Shown here: in pieces, positions 1 to 8,771 of the stretch | Numbering within the stretch: position 1 is the first letter of the stretch | Layout: each line of letters begins with the position of its first letter | Origin: Chthoniobacterales bacterium | GTDB lineage: Bacteria; Verrucomicrobiota; Verrucomicrobiia; Chthoniobacterales; JACTMZ01 | Assembly: GCA_018402585.1 (NCBI GenBank) | Contig: JAGYIO010000004.1 | Span: 124,001 to 188,000 of the forward strand | Direction: 5' to 3' | Length of the DNA stretch: 64,000 nt | Translations under genes and position numbers: made by a program | The notes under the pieces: model-generated | What the model was told of the DNA's origin: nothing | The model's input: only the letters and a program-made list of their open reading frames with translations | Database searches by the model: none

Positions 1-1206
1 TCTTTCCTGGTCAAACCCGACCACGACCTCCGCCGCCGCGCCTTCCATCAATTCTACGAGGAATTCAGCGACCACAAATTCACCCTGGCCAGCACCCTGG
101 CCAACTCGGTCCGCACCGACGTCTTCCACGCCAAAGCCCGCCGTTACCCGTCCGCCCTCGACGCCGCCCTCTTCCGCCACAACATCCCCGCCGACGTCTA
201 CCGCAACCTCGTCTCAACCGTCCGCGCCAACCTCGCACCCCTCCACCGTTACTACGAACTCCGCCGCCGCGCCCTCGGTCTCGAGGAAATCCACCACTAC
301 GACACCTACGTCCCTCTCGTGGCGCAAATCACCACGCACCTGACCTTCGACCAGGCCATCGACCGCACCATCGCCGCCACCGCCCCGCTGGGCGAAGAAT
401 ACACGCGCGAACTCGCCGCCGGACTACGCGGACGCTGGTGCGACCGCTACGAGTCGAAAGGCAAACGCAGCGGCGCGTTTTCCAGCGGATGCTACGGCTG
501 CCCGCCCTACATCCTCATGAATTACAAACCGGATGTCTTTGCCGACACGTTCACCCTCGCGCACGAGGCCGGACACTCCATGCACACCTGGTATGCCCAG
601 CGCGACCAGACCTTCCAGGACCACCACTATCCGATCTTCCTCGCCGAGGTCGCCTCGACCTTCAACGAGGAACTCCTCACCCACCACCTCCTCGCCCAGA
701 CCGACGATCCGCCCATGAAAGCGTATCTCCTCAACCGCCAGATCGACGACCTCCGCGGCACCATCTACCGGCAGACCATGTTCGCCGAGTTCGAGAAAAT
801 TATCCATGAGCGCCAGGAAGCCGGCGAAGCCCTCACCCTCGACACCCTCACCACCATTTACCACGAACTGCTGGTCACCTATTTCGGACCCAACTTCACC
901 CTCGACCCGCAACTCGACCTCGAATGCCTCCGCATCCCGCATTTCTACAGCGCGTTCTACGTCTACCAATACGCCACCGGCATGAGCGCCGCCATCGCCC
1001 TCTCCCGCCAAGTCCTCGAAACCGGCGACCCGTCCCGCTACCTCGCCTTCCTCCAGTCCGGCGGCAAAAAGTATCCCATCGACACCTTGAAACTCGCCGG
1101 TGTTGACATGACCTCCCCCGCCCCCGTCGAGGCAGCCCTGCAACTCTTCGCCCAGCGCGTCGACGAGCTCGCGCAACTCCTCAAGATCAACCTCGAAGCT
1201 GCATAA
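1..1206 (+). CDS. pepF: Oligoendopeptidase F (M3 family), 5' end cut by window edge
   Basis: Zinc metallopeptidase that cleaves oligopeptides in the cytoplasm. The reading frame is open from base 1, so the gene starts outside the window; an internal Met at 319 is not the true start. The M3 zinc motif HEAGH is at 562-576, followed by the helix FLAEVASTFNEE, which supplies the third zinc ligand Glu. The C-terminal part contains HFYSAFYVYQYATG, typical of PepF proteins. About 401 C-terminal residues are present of the usual ~600. The family assignment is secure; exact substrate use cannot be read from sequence. Confidence 0.93.
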   Translation, partial: SFLVKPDHDLRRRAFHQFYEEFSDHKFTLASTLANSVRTDVFHAKARRYPSALDAALFRHNIPADVYRNLVSTVRANLAPLHRYYELRRRALGLEEIHHYDTYVPLVAQITTHLTFDQAIDRTIAATAPLGEEYTRELAAGLRGRWCDRYESKGKRSGAFSSGCYGCPPYILMNYKPDVFADTFTLAHEAGHSMHTWYAQRDQTFQDHHYPIFLAEVASTFNEELLTHHLLAQTDDPPMKAYLLNRQIDDLRGTIYRQTMFAEFEKIIHERQEAGEALTLDTLTTIYHELLVTYFGPNFTLDPQLDLECLRIPHFYSAFYVYQYATGMSAAIALSRQVLETGDPSRYLAFLQSGGKKYPIDTLKLAGVDMTSPAPVEAALQLFAQRVDELAQLLKINLEAA

Positions 1207-1252
1207 ACTGTAGCCGCGGCACTCTGTGCCGCGCCTAGACGGAGCGATATCC

Positions 1253-2440
1253 ATGAAACGCGCCTTCCTCGACAAACTCCTCGCCCGCCTCCGCCGCATC
1301 CAACCGGAAGACGTCGAAGCTTTCTTTGTCGAGTTGGCCCGCGACAAACGCTTCCTCGAGACCATTTTCAACGCCATCCGCGAAGGAGTCATCGTCACCG
1401 ACACCGCCGGCACGGTCATCTACCTGAACGATGCCGCCGGGCTCCTCTTCGGCCTCGACCCCGCCGCCGCGCTCGGACGCCCCCTTGCCGAAAACATCAG
1501 CGGCCTGCGTTGGAAAGAACTGGCCCAAGGCCGCGAAGTGGTCACCCGCGACATCGAAGTCTTCCACCCCGCCCACCGCGTCCTCAATTTTTATGTCGTT
1601 CCGCTTCTCGCCGAGGACGACGACAAACCCGGACACCGCCAGCATGCCGGTTACGCCCTCATCATGCGAGACTTCACCGAGCGTCACCGCGCCGCGCAGG
1701 AAACGCTGGAAAGCGAACGCATCGCCGCCCTCCAACTTCTCGCCGCCGGCGTGGCCCACGAAATCGGTAACCCCCTCAACTCCCTCACCATCCACCTCCA
1801 ACTCCTCGAACGCCGCCTGCGCAAACTCTCCGCAGGCCAGCAGGACACCCTTCTCCACCCGCTCGAAGTGGCGCAGGAAGAAATTAAACGCCTCGACACC
1901 ATCGTCACCCAATTCCTCCGCGCCATCCGCCCCGCCCCGCTCCAACGCACCCCGCACGACCTCAACTCCCTCCTCCGCGACGCCGCCGAATTCCTCGGAC
2001 CCGAACTCAAATCCCGCAACATCCTCCTCGAACTCGACCTCGCCCCCGGACTCCCCATTCTCGAGGTCGACCAAGACCAACTCAAACAGGCCTTCTACAA
2101 CATCGTCAAAAACTCGAGCGAAGCCATGAAGCAAGGCGGACTGCTCAAAATCCGCACCGGCGCCGACAGCGAATGGATCAACATCAGATTCGCCGACACC
2201 GGCGGCGGCATGACCCAAGAAGCCATGGCCCGCATCTTCGAGCCCTACTTCACCACGAAGCAAAGCGGCAGTGGTCTCGGTCTCATGATCACCCAACGCA
2301 TCGTCCGCGCCCACGGCGGCGAAGTCGTGATCGAAAGCGACCCCGGCAACGGCCTGAAAATCACCCTCCGCCTCCCCCGCCACGACCGCCAAGTCCAAAT
2401 GCTCCCCGGCACCCCGCTATCGCTCCCCGCGCCGCAATAA
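1253..2440 (+). CDS. Soluble PAS-domain sensor histidine kinase (NtrB/AtoS-like)
   Basis: Two-component sensor kinase of about 395 residues without membrane segments. A PAS domain covers about residues 35-150 (IREGVIVTDTAGTVIYLND). The HisKA H-box AHEIGNPLNS has its phospho-acceptor His near residue 169. The ATPase domain shows the N box (FYNIVKNSSEAM), DTGGGM, FEPYFTTK and GSGLGLMI. The start at 1253 is preferred to an upstream in-frame start because GGAG at 1241-1244 is correctly spaced. No response regulator is adjacent. The layout resembles NtrB-type kinases that partner NtrC regulators; one such regulator lies at 59345-60718, but pairing is only an inference. Confidence 0.9.
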   Translation: MKRAFLDKLLARLRRIQPEDVEAFFVELARDKRFLETIFNAIREGVIVTDTAGTVIYLNDAAGLLFGLDPAAALGRPLAENISGLRWKELAQGREVVTRDIEVFHPAHRVLNFYVVPLLAEDDDKPGHRQHAGYALIMRDFTERHRAAQETLESERIAALQLLAAGVAHEIGNPLNSLTIHLQLLERRLRKLSAGQQDTLLHPLEVAQEEIKRLDTIVTQFLRAIRPAPLQRTPHDLNSLLRDAAEFLGPELKSRNILLELDLAPGLPILEVDQDQLKQAFYNIVKNSSEAMKQGGLLKIRTGADSEWINIRFADTGGGMTQEAMARIFEPYFTTKQSGSGLGLMITQRIVRAHGGEVVIESDPGNGLKITLRLPRHDRQVQMLPGTPLSLPAPQ

Positions 2441-2481
2441 AAAAAGAAACCACCGAGAACACAGAACCCGCAGAGAAAAAA

Positions 2482-2547
2482 GGTGGATCGCGCTGTCCCC
2501 ATCGCGATAACCCCACCCCTCATCGCGCCGGGACGGCGCGATCCACC
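2482..2547. repeat. Palindromic intergenic repeat with 12-bp perfect arms
   Basis: The arms GGTGGATCGCGC and GCGCGATCCACC flank a 42-base spacer downstream of the histidine kinase gene. Shorter palindromic pieces follow to about 2640 (GCATCGGCATCCTGCCGATG and GGGCGTCTCGCCCG). The stretch 2441-2679 has no convincing gene; it is a cluster of REP-like hairpins of kinds seen elsewhere in the window. Confidence 0.7.
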
Positions 2548-2679
2548 TCTTCCTGTGGCATCGGCATCCTGCCGATGTTGTCTGGGCGTCTCATAGCCCA
2601 GAAACGCTTGCCTTGGCCAGGGGCATGGGCGTCTCGCCCGTGTTGTCCCATTGAAAAACGCGCAGGACGCCCAATACTA

Positions 2680-3195
2680 TTAACTTCGCAGTTTTCGGGA
2701 TATCCACGACGGATCTCTGCGTAGATCCAACACCGCGCGGACCATAATCAGGTCGTCCCGAACTTCATAATAGACAGCAGAGGGAAATCTTTCGGAGAGA
2801 AGTCGATATTTGCCAAAATGCTCTGCATGGATTCCCGCGTAGAGCAAAAGCGAATTGATGTCAGAATAAAGTGAATCGAGAAAATAGCTTTCAAGTCCCG
2901 CCTGCTGTTTCTCGTAAAAACGAAACCCTGCCCTTAAGCCGTAACCATGCAAAACATTCTGCCATTTCTGGCACGGCAACAGAGTCGCGTCTGGGCGAGA
3001 GTTGACTAACTATTTGGTGAGCGAGGTGGCACGTCGCCAAGGGGGCACGGGCGTCCCGCCCGTCACGACCCGACAACACGGCCGGGACGGCCGTGCCCCC
3101 TGGACAAACCGAACCAAGCCGCGCTTTTATTGCGTCTTCAATTGCATGGTTACGGCTAAGTCCGCCAGGGCTGACGGCTGAATGAAAACTTTCAC
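2680..3195 (-). pseudogene. ParE/RelE-family toxin gene split by a MITE-like insertion
   Basis: The C-terminal part (2680-2937) encodes AGFRFYEKQQ through RRDPSWISRKL, typical of ParE-type toxins paired with addiction-module antitoxins. The expected N-terminus lies on the far side of the 2938-3156 element: a GTG at 3193-3195 that overlaps the antitoxin stop codon (GTGA) and reads VKVFIQPSALADL. Removing the element and one copy of its TAA duplication rejoins the frame exactly, giving ...SALADLRAGFRFYEKQQ... and a protein of about 98 residues, the normal family length. The insertion therefore inactivated a working toxin gene. A residual frame starting inside the element (MPCQKWQNV...) could make a chimeric protein lacking the native first strand; I expect it to be inactive. 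Confidence 0.88.
2938..3156. mobile_element. 219-bp MITE-like element inserted in the toxin gene
   Basis: Perfect 14-bp terminal inverted repeats GCCGTAACCATGCA / TGCATGGTTACGGC, flanked by direct TAA copies at 2935-2937 and 3157-3159, which fit a 3-bp target duplication. There is no transposase gene inside. The interior carries a separate palindromic module (about 3046-3105, CACGGGCGTCCCGCCCGTC and CACGGCCGGGACGGCCGTG) also found alone at 23286-23347. Two further copies lie in tandem at 31987-32435. The element must be moved in trans, if it still moves at all. Confidence 0.88.
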
Positions 3196-3410
3196 CGAAG
3201 CTCTTCTCGGAGCTGTTTCTTGGCTGTCTCCCAGTCAATTAACGTCTCTTCTCCCGACTCGATCAACCGATCTCGTTCCGCCAGAACCTCTCCATGCCAC
3301 TGGGGTGAGACTATTTCTTCGGCGGTCGTAGACAGATTTTGCCACAGTGCTTCCATGAGGCGCAGCTTGTCTGGCGTGGTCATTTCCTGAAGGTCAACCG
3401 TAGTTGCCAT
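3192..3410 (-). CDS. Addiction module antitoxin component (TIGR02574/PF09720 type)
   Basis: A 72-residue acidic protein beginning MATTVDLQEMTTPDKLRLMEALW, the classic start of the small addiction-module component family that partners ParE-like toxins. Its stop codon overlaps the GTG start of the toxin gene, which indicates translational coupling in the original operon. The toxin is now broken by an inserted element, so this is probably an orphaned antitoxin. Neutralisation of the toxin by direct binding is known for the family and not shown here. Confidence 0.85.
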   Translation of the reverse strand: MATTVDLQEMTTPDKLRLMEALWQNLSTTAEEIVSPQWHGEVLAERDRLIESGEETLIDWETAKKQLREELR

Positions 3411-3563
3411 CCTTAAAAAATAGCAGCGAGTGCGGGGAACTCAATTTTTATTGCCAACGTCCGCCGCGAGTGACGCGCGGTAGCGTGCTCACTCCGTGGC
3501 GTGGTTGAGCAGTTTCACGATACCTTGCCTAAAAGGCCAATGCCCCGCCGCGGTTTGCATTTC

Positions 3564-3806
3564 CTACTGGCCGCAGCGGAGCGCGTTTGCTTCGTCCGCG
3601 GGGCGGCCTCCCGGGTAATGATACGCGCCCGGCCGGTAGCTGCCCTCGCGAAGCTCCCGCTCCAGTCGCACCACCTCGCGCTCCCAGTCGGCAAAGAACC
3701 TCGCACCAGCCACCGTTCCCCGCTTGCCCAGCATGGCTTCTCGCGCGGCATCCGTGATGTTCTCGAAGGCGCAAATCCGCTCCCAGAGCTGCTTATGCCA
3801 CTTCAT
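3564..3806 (-). pseudogene. Truncated reverse transcriptase (DGR-type), N-terminal fragment
   Basis: About 80 residues starting MKWHKQLWERICAFENITDAA and continuing REVVRLERELREGSYRPGAY. This matches the N-terminal region of reverse transcriptases of diversity-generating retroelements and related group II-like RTs. The catalytic region (YxDD) is absent: after about residue 62 the frame runs into unrelated sequence and stops. The ATG overlaps the end of the four-helix protein frame by 14 bases, as in intact avd-RT operons. It is a relic produced by deletion and not functional. Confidence 0.72.
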
Positions 3807-4175
3807 TCCCGCTTGTTGCCCCCCTGGCCCGAGACTGCTTGAGCCACCCACCGACCATCCGCCCGCACTCCTCCAGCGCTTTCGCGCTGCAAGCAAATTG
3901 GCGGGCGCTGATCACATTGCGGTCCTTGACGATTCGCACCAGCCAGCGCACCGACTCGATCCGGCGGTTGGGACCCGGTCGAGCAAATCCGCTTTGGCCA
4001 ACCCACGCGCATACGCCGCCTCCGCCAGCAACTCCAGCACATCGACCACCGCGTCCGCCAAGCGCGGGCCCAAGACGAAACGCTGATTCTTCGGAAATCC
4101 ATCCACACGATCCAGCACCCACTTCGTGTAGTCATACCAGGTGGCCAGCGCTTTCGGTAGTTCCTCGCGGGACAC
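3793..4175 (-). pseudogene. Avd-like four-helix-bundle protein with a frameshift
   Basis: The N-terminal half (frame ending 3912) reads MSREELPKALATWYDYTKW, VDGFPKNQRFVLGPRLAD and VLELLAEAAYARG. The C-terminal half is in a second frame (ending 3793): NRRIESVRWLVRIVKDRNV and ALEECGRMVGGWLKQ. Together they give a full-length protein of the S23/Avd four-helix family. Removing two bases or adding one near 3974 joins the frames, so this is a frameshift or a sequencing error. Avd proteins are accessory factors of DGR reverse transcriptases, and a truncated RT follows directly. Confidence 0.78.
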
Positions 4176-4276
4176 GGCAAATGCTCAAAAAAATTTCGGC
4201 CGCTCCGCGGCTTCCGGTGGCCGGGACGGCTGCACGCCGCCCCGGCTCAAAGAGGAAAAGGGCAAAGGGCCAAAGA

Positions 4277-5209
4277 TCAAAGGGAACCCTTCCGGCGCTT
4301 CCAAAGATACAACGCTCCTGCTCCCATCAACACCAGCACGTAGGTCGAGGGTTCAGGGACACTCGCGACACGAAAACCGACGCTGCTGTTCTCGCCCGCC
4401 GGGCCGCCGACGTTCCGGACCGAGGAGCGCAAGTCGACCTCGGTGTAGTCCCAGACGCCACCGCGGATCGCGCGATTCTCGGACGACAAGCTATTTGACC
4501 CGTCAAAAGCACTTTCATTCCACTCCCACACATTGCCGCCTTGGCCCATCGTTCCATACGGGCTCAAACCTCCAGCGCTCTCCACTATAGCCGGAACCGA
4601 GGCAGCGCTATTGTAAACCGCCGTGCCTGCGTTGGTCCCGCTGGCCACCGCCGTCGGCGCATCGTCGCTCGCCGTGGGATAGTCGAAATAATTCGAGCCG
4701 GCCGGGTTGTAATACGCGGCCTTATACCACTCGTTCTCGCTGGTCATAAAATACTCGGAGTCCTTGTGGCGGTAGAGGTTTTCCCCGCCCAACTGCCATG
4801 CGTCCGCACTGCTCCACAGGGTCATGCTCCAACTTCCGTTGAAGGTCAGGTTGTAGGCCGCCTGTTTCCCCGTGCTCGTGTTCAGCCAGTTGACAAACGC
4901 CGCCGCCTCATACCACGAGATAGTCGTGGCCGGCTGGCTTCCCGTCCACGGCCCCGCCGTGACATTCGACATCCCGCTCGCCGTGGCCTTGGTGATCGCG
5001 TCCTGCGTGATTTCATATTTGCCCACGCGGTATTCGTAGGGCACCGCTCCGTAGGTGGTCGTGTCGGCCGCGTTGCCCGCATTGCCGATGTTGACGAAGT
5101 CAATGGTGAACTCATTGCCGCTCGTGCCGAAGGTGTCGGCCTGCGCGGTTCCGATCCCCACCCATCCCAGTGCCAGCGCGAGAGCTGCCACTGCCGTCAT
5201 TGGTTTCAT
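4277..5209 (-). CDS. Secreted PEP-CTERM protein with formylglycine-generating-enzyme (SUMF1-type) domain
   Basis: A 310-residue exported protein. The signal peptide is MKPMTAVAALALALGWVGIGTAQA. The central domain has the FGE-sulfatase/C-type-lectin pattern: YRVGKYEITQ, TISWYEAAAFVNWLN, YFMTSENEWYKAAYYNP, YGTMGQGGNVWEWNE, RAIRGGVWDYTEVDLRSS, VGFRVAS. The C-terminus is a PEP-CTERM sorting tail (VPEPST, a hydrophobic stretch, then KRRKGSL), which predicts exosortase processing. This fold is the usual scaffold of DGR target proteins. The stretch RGGVW...VGFR has the layout of a DGR variable region and lies just upstream of Avd-like and RT remnants on the same strand. Most family members are not sulfatase activators; enzymatic activity is not inferred here. 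Confidence 0.85.
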   Translation of the reverse strand: MKPMTAVAALALALGWVGIGTAQADTFGTSGNEFTIDFVNIGNAGNAADTTTYGAVPYEYRVGKYEITQDAITKATASGMSNVTAGPWTGSQPATTISWYEAAAFVNWLNTSTGKQAAYNLTFNGSWSMTLWSSADAWQLGGENLYRHKDSEYFMTSENEWYKAAYYNPAGSNYFDYPTASDDAPTAVASGTNAGTAVYNSAASVPAIVESAGGLSPYGTMGQGGNVWEWNESAFDGSNSLSSENRAIRGGVWDYTEVDLRSSVRNVGGPAGENSSVGFRVASVPEPSTYVLVLMGAGALYLWKRRKGSL

Positions 5210-5416
5210 TGGTTGCCCCGCAGCCGGCTTTTGTCAGCTACCGATTCCCATGAATAGCTTGAAGGACACAAATTGGACAAGTGACAATCTCGTCACCATG
5301 GACATTTGTTGCCTTACGGCTGGTCTACGACAGTGCGTTAATATTGGGCGTTGAGGAATGGTCGCAACTTGCTTGCCATTGAGTGGAAACTCTCATGTGT
5401 ACGATTTTGCCAGCAC
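5210..5416. other. Intergenic stretch without recognised gene
   Basis: The region lies between the start of the PEP-CTERM gene and the end of trpB (both on the minus strand). It is less GC-rich than its surroundings and should contain the promoter of the PEP-CTERM gene. A short inverted repeat (GTGACAATCTCGTCAC, 5281-5296) is visible. No gene is seen. Confidence 0.4.
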
Positions 5417-6625
5417 CTACCCCATCCCGCCGAAAATAAACTCCGCCGCCTGCTGGACATCCTTGTCCCCGCGGCCGGAGAGATTGACCAGAATGATCTG
5501 CTCTTTCCCCATCTTCGGCGCGACTTTGATCACGTGGGCCACGGCATGCGCGGTTTCCAGGGCCGGAATAATGCCTTCTACTTTTGACAAGGTCTGGAAG
5601 GCCTCGAGCGCTTCATCATCCGTGGCGTAGTCGTATTCGACCCGCCCCGCGTCGCGCAGGAAGCTGTGTTCGGGTCCGACCGCCGCGTAATCGAGGCCGG
5701 CGGAGACGGAATGGGTCGACTCAATCTGCCCGTCGTCATTGGCCAGGAGAAATGTTTTGCAGCCCTGCAACACACCGAGTTTACCACCTTGGAAGCGCGC
5801 GGCGTGGCGCCCGGGTTTGATCCCCTCACCGCCGGCTTCGACCCCGACCATGCGGACGTCCTTGTCCTCGAGAAAGGGATAAAACAACCCGATCGCATTG
5901 CTCCCGCCGCCCACGCAGGCCACGAGCAAGTCGGGCAAGCACTCCTCGCGCTCGAGAATCTGGCGGCGCGATTCCTCGCCGATCACCCGGTGGAAATTGC
6001 GGACCATCATGGGATACGGATGCGCCCCGTAGGCTGTGCCGAGGATGTAGTGGGTCGAACGCACATTGGTCACCCAATCGCGCATCGCTTCGTTGACCGC
6101 TTCCTTCAGGGTGGCTTGGCCGGCGGTGACCGGCACAACTTTCGCCCCGAGGAATTTCATCCGCGTGACATTGAGGGCCTGACGCTTCATGTCCACTTCG
6201 CCCATGTAGACCACGCATTCCATGCCGAAACGCGCAGCCGCCGTCGCGGTGGCCACGCCGTGTTGACCGGCGCCGGTCTCGGCAATGACCCGCTTCTTGC
6301 CCATGCGGCGGGCGAGAATGATCTGGCCCATCGCGTTGTTGATTTTGTGCGCGCCGGTATGGACCAAGTCCTCGCGCTTGAGATAAATTTTCGCTCCACC
6401 GAGCTGCGCGGTGAGGCGCTCGGCCAGATAAAGCGGGGTCGGGCGTCCGACAAATTCGGCCAGCAGCTGATTCAACTCCCGGCGGAATTCCGGATCCTTC
6501 CGCGCCGCCTCGTAAGCCTGGGTCAATTCCTCGAGCGCGGTCATTAGCGTCTCGGGCACGAAGCTTCCGCCATACGGACCGAAGTGGCCCGTGGCATCAG
6601 GTTGGCTGGTGATGGTGGCGCTCAT
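5417..6625 (-). CDS. trpB: Tryptophan synthase beta chain
   Basis: Catalyses the PLP-dependent condensation of indole with serine, the last step of tryptophan synthesis, in complex with TrpA. It has the full TrpB signature: [13 protein letters not shown] at the N-terminus, [17 protein letters not shown] with the PLP lysine, [27 protein letters not shown], and GRGDKD at the C-terminus. About 402 residues, normal length. The start at 6625 ([10 protein letters not shown]) is chosen over the longer frame because it matches the usual N-terminus. No other trp gene is adjacent, so the pathway is not clustered here. Confidence 0.95.
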   Translation of the reverse strand: MSATITSQPDATGHFGPYGGSFVPETLMTALEELTQAYEAARKDPEFRRELNQLLAEFVGRPTPLYLAERLTAQLGGAKIYLKREDLVHTGAHKINNAMGQIILARRMGKKRVIAETGAGQHGVATATAAARFGMECVVYMGEVDMKRQALNVTRMKFLGAKVVPVTAGQATLKEAVNEAMRDWVTNVRSTHYILGTAYGAHPYPMMVRNFHRVIGEESRRQILEREECLPDLLVACVGGGSNAIGLFYPFLEDKDVRMVGVEAGGEGIKPGRHAARFQGGKLGVLQGCKTFLLANDDGQIESTHSVSAGLDYAAVGPEHSFLRDAGRVEYDYATDDEALEAFQTLSKVEGIIPALETAHAVAHVIKVAPKMGKEQIILVNLSGRGDKDVQQAAEFIFGGMG

Positions 6626-6705
6626 GAGGGGAATTTTAACCACGGATGGCACGGATAGCACGGATGATCAGAAACGGTATCCCGTCGCTCCTCCCTAAAT
6701 CAGTG

Positions 6706-7710
6706 TCATCTGTGTGATCCGTGGTCAAATCTGTCTTTTAAAACTTTGGCAATCGCCCGGCGGTGCGGGGACGGAATGGCTATGCTTTCCAGCTCCCTCA
6801 GAGAAAACGCCTTGCGTGGTTCCGCGGACGCCATCAGGGACCGCTTGGTCGTGCGGTGGACCCGCAAGGTCACCCGTTCCCGCACAATACTGTAGGTCAG
6901 CTCCGCCGCCGGACCGGCCGGCGGCTCGCCCTCCAAGGGCGGCAGCCGCCACAAACCGACCCAGCGCCGCGCGGTGGACTGTTGGAGAAGGACGGCCTCG
7001 CCATCCCAGACCCAGGCCGCCAGCTCGGTCCGTTTCTTGATCGTCGCCTTCGGCGCCTTGATCGGCAGTTTCTCCGGATGCTTGGCCGCGCAAAATTCTT
7101 TGACCGGACAAAGCAAGCAATCCGGTCGACCCGCCCGGCAGACCAGCGCGCCGAGCTCCATCATGGCCGAGACAAATTCATATCCGCCTTGGGCCGGCAG
7201 AAGTTCTTCGAGCTTGGCCCGGACTTTGCCCAATCCCTTCGCCGTATCGACCGGCGCGCGGAGATCGAACAAGCGCGCCACAACCCGGATCACATTGGCG
7301 TCGAGCACCGGCACCGGTTGGTCAAAAGCAAAGGCCCGCACCGCTTGCGCGGTGTAATCGCCGATGCCGGGCAGATTGCGCAAACCTTCGTAATCACGCG
7401 GCACCTCACCGCGCAGATCGACCGAAATCTTCTTCGCTGCCGCGTGCAAGTTCCGGGCCCGTCGGTAGTAGCCGAGGCCCTGCCAAAGCGAAAGAACCTT
7501 GGACTCCTCGGCCGCGGCCAAGGCACCTGCGGACGGAAACCGCTGCATCCATCGCTCGAAATAAGGAACCACCGCCGCCACCGTGGTCTGCTGCAACATC
7601 ATCTCGCTGACCAAGATCGCGTAAGGATCGCGCGTCCGCCGCCAGGGCAGGTCCCGGCCGTGCCGGCGGAACCAGGCACGCAAGTGCCGGCCAAAGTCCG
7701 TCTTGTTCAC
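6706..7710 (-). CDS. mutY: A/G-specific adenine DNA glycosylase
   Basis: Removes adenine mispaired with 8-oxoguanine (GO repair). The helix-hairpin-helix glycosylase domain shows LPWRRTRDPYAILVSEMMLQQT, LWQGLGYYRRARNLH and LPGIGDYTAQAVRAFAF with the catalytic Asp in VLDANVIRV. Four cysteines (CRAGRPDCLLCPVKEFC) form the 4Fe-4S cluster site. A Nudix-like C-terminal domain begins near KKRTELAAWVWDG. The start is the GTG at 7708-7710 (VNKTDFGRHLRAWF); residues predicted further upstream look non-coding. It is divergent from rnhC with about 90 bases between. Confidence 0.93.
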   Translation of the reverse strand: MNKTDFGRHLRAWFRRHGRDLPWRRTRDPYAILVSEMMLQQTTVAAVVPYFERWMQRFPSAGALAAAEESKVLSLWQGLGYYRRARNLHAAAKKISVDLRGEVPRDYEGLRNLPGIGDYTAQAVRAFAFDQPVPVLDANVIRVVARLFDLRAPVDTAKGLGKVRAKLEELLPAQGGYEFVSAMMELGALVCRAGRPDCLLCPVKEFCAAKHPEKLPIKAPKATIKKRTELAAWVWDGEAVLLQQSTARRWVGLWRLPPLEGEPPAGPAAELTYSIVRERVTLRVHRTTKRSLMASAEPRKAFSLRELESIAIPSPHRRAIAKVLKDRFDHGSHR

Positions 7711-7798
7711 GCGACCATCAGAGCAAAGCAGGCCGCACAGACGAAGCCCAACCTTCTCGACGATGGAGGAACATACGCTTACACCTTCGTGGAGTCCC

Positions 7799-8713
7799 AT
7801 GCCGCCGCTCCGCTCCCACACCGTGGCCCTGACTGCCGAGCAGGCGGACAAGCTGCGCGGCATCGTCGAACGGCAGGGATTCAAATTCGAACCGCGGCCC
7901 TACACTCTTTATTTCGGACAAAAACCCGGCCTGACCGTGGCGGTCTACGAGAAAGGCCCTAAAGCGGTGATCCAAGGCAAGGAAACCGCAGACTTCATCC
8001 AATTCACCTTGGAACCCGAAGTCCTCGGGGAAGCCCGCCTTGGCTACGAGGACCTTCACCACCCCGAACGCTTCGCCCCGCATTTCGGCATCGATGAAAG
8101 CGGCAAGGGCGACTTCTTCGGTCCACTCGTCATCGCCGGCGCCTACACCGACGACGCCATCGCCCGCCAGCTCCTCGAAGCGGGCATCCGCGACAGCAAA
8201 TCGATCGGCTCCGATGCGCAAATCCGCAAAATGGCGGAGGTCATCCGCGCCACCCCCGGCCTGGTCAGCGAGGTGATCGTCCTCTCGCCGGAGAAATACA
8301 ATCCGCTCTACGAAAAAATCGGCAACCTGAACCGCCTCCTCGCCTGGGGCCATGCGCGGGTCATCGAAAACCTCTGCGAAGGCAAACCCGACTGTCCCTC
8401 CGCCTTGAGCGATCAATTCGCCAACCCGGCCGTGCTGCAACGCGCCCTGATGGCCAAAGGACGCAAAATCGAACTGCGCCAGCAAACCAAAGCGGAAAGC
8501 GACTACGCCGTGGCCGCCGCCTCCATCCTGGCCCGCGAAAAATTCATCGACTGGCTGGCCAACGCCGAAAAAAAATGGGGTCTCAAATTCCCCAAAGGCG
8601 CCTCCGCCGCCGTGCTTGAAGCCGCCCGCACCCTCGTCGACCAACACGGCCCCGATGCCCTCCGCGCCACGGCCAAACTCCACTTCAAGACGACCCAGCA
8701 AGCACTGGCCTGA
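7799..8713 (+). CDS. rnhC: Ribonuclease HIII
   Basis: Endonuclease that cuts RNA in RNA-DNA hybrids. The N-terminal TBP-like substrate-binding domain covers about residues 1-90. The catalytic domain contains GIDESGKGDFFGPLVIAG (the Asp-Glu pair that distinguishes HIII from HII), RDSKS, and SDYAVAAASILARE. The start at ATG 7799 (MPPLRSHTVALT) follows GGAG with a short spacer; an upstream in-frame ATG at 7763 is possible. About 304 residues, normal length. Confidence 0.92.
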   Translation: MPPLRSHTVALTAEQADKLRGIVERQGFKFEPRPYTLYFGQKPGLTVAVYEKGPKAVIQGKETADFIQFTLEPEVLGEARLGYEDLHHPERFAPHFGIDESGKGDFFGPLVIAGAYTDDAIARQLLEAGIRDSKSIGSDAQIRKMAEVIRATPGLVSEVIVLSPEKYNPLYEKIGNLNRLLAWGHARVIENLCEGKPDCPSALSDQFANPAVLQRALMAKGRKIELRQQTKAESDYAVAAASILAREKFIDWLANAEKKWGLKFPKGASAAVLEAARTLVDQHGPDALRATAKLHFKTTQQALA

Positions 8714-8771
8714 GGCCTTTGACTAAACACTGAGCCGAGTCTGCGAGACGGGCCATAGCCAACACTATCCT

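Noticed and set aside
319..1206. Met at 319 as start of the peptidase
   Set aside because: The frame is open and clearly PepF-like back to base 1, so the true start is outside the window.
424..1419. 331-residue minus-strand frame opposite pepF and the kinase start
   Set aside because: Shadow frame spanning two plus-strand genes, without motifs.
2680..2979. Intact 99-residue toxin beginning inside the repeat
   Set aside because: Its first ~15 residues are encoded by the MITE; the native N-terminus is on the other side of the insertion.
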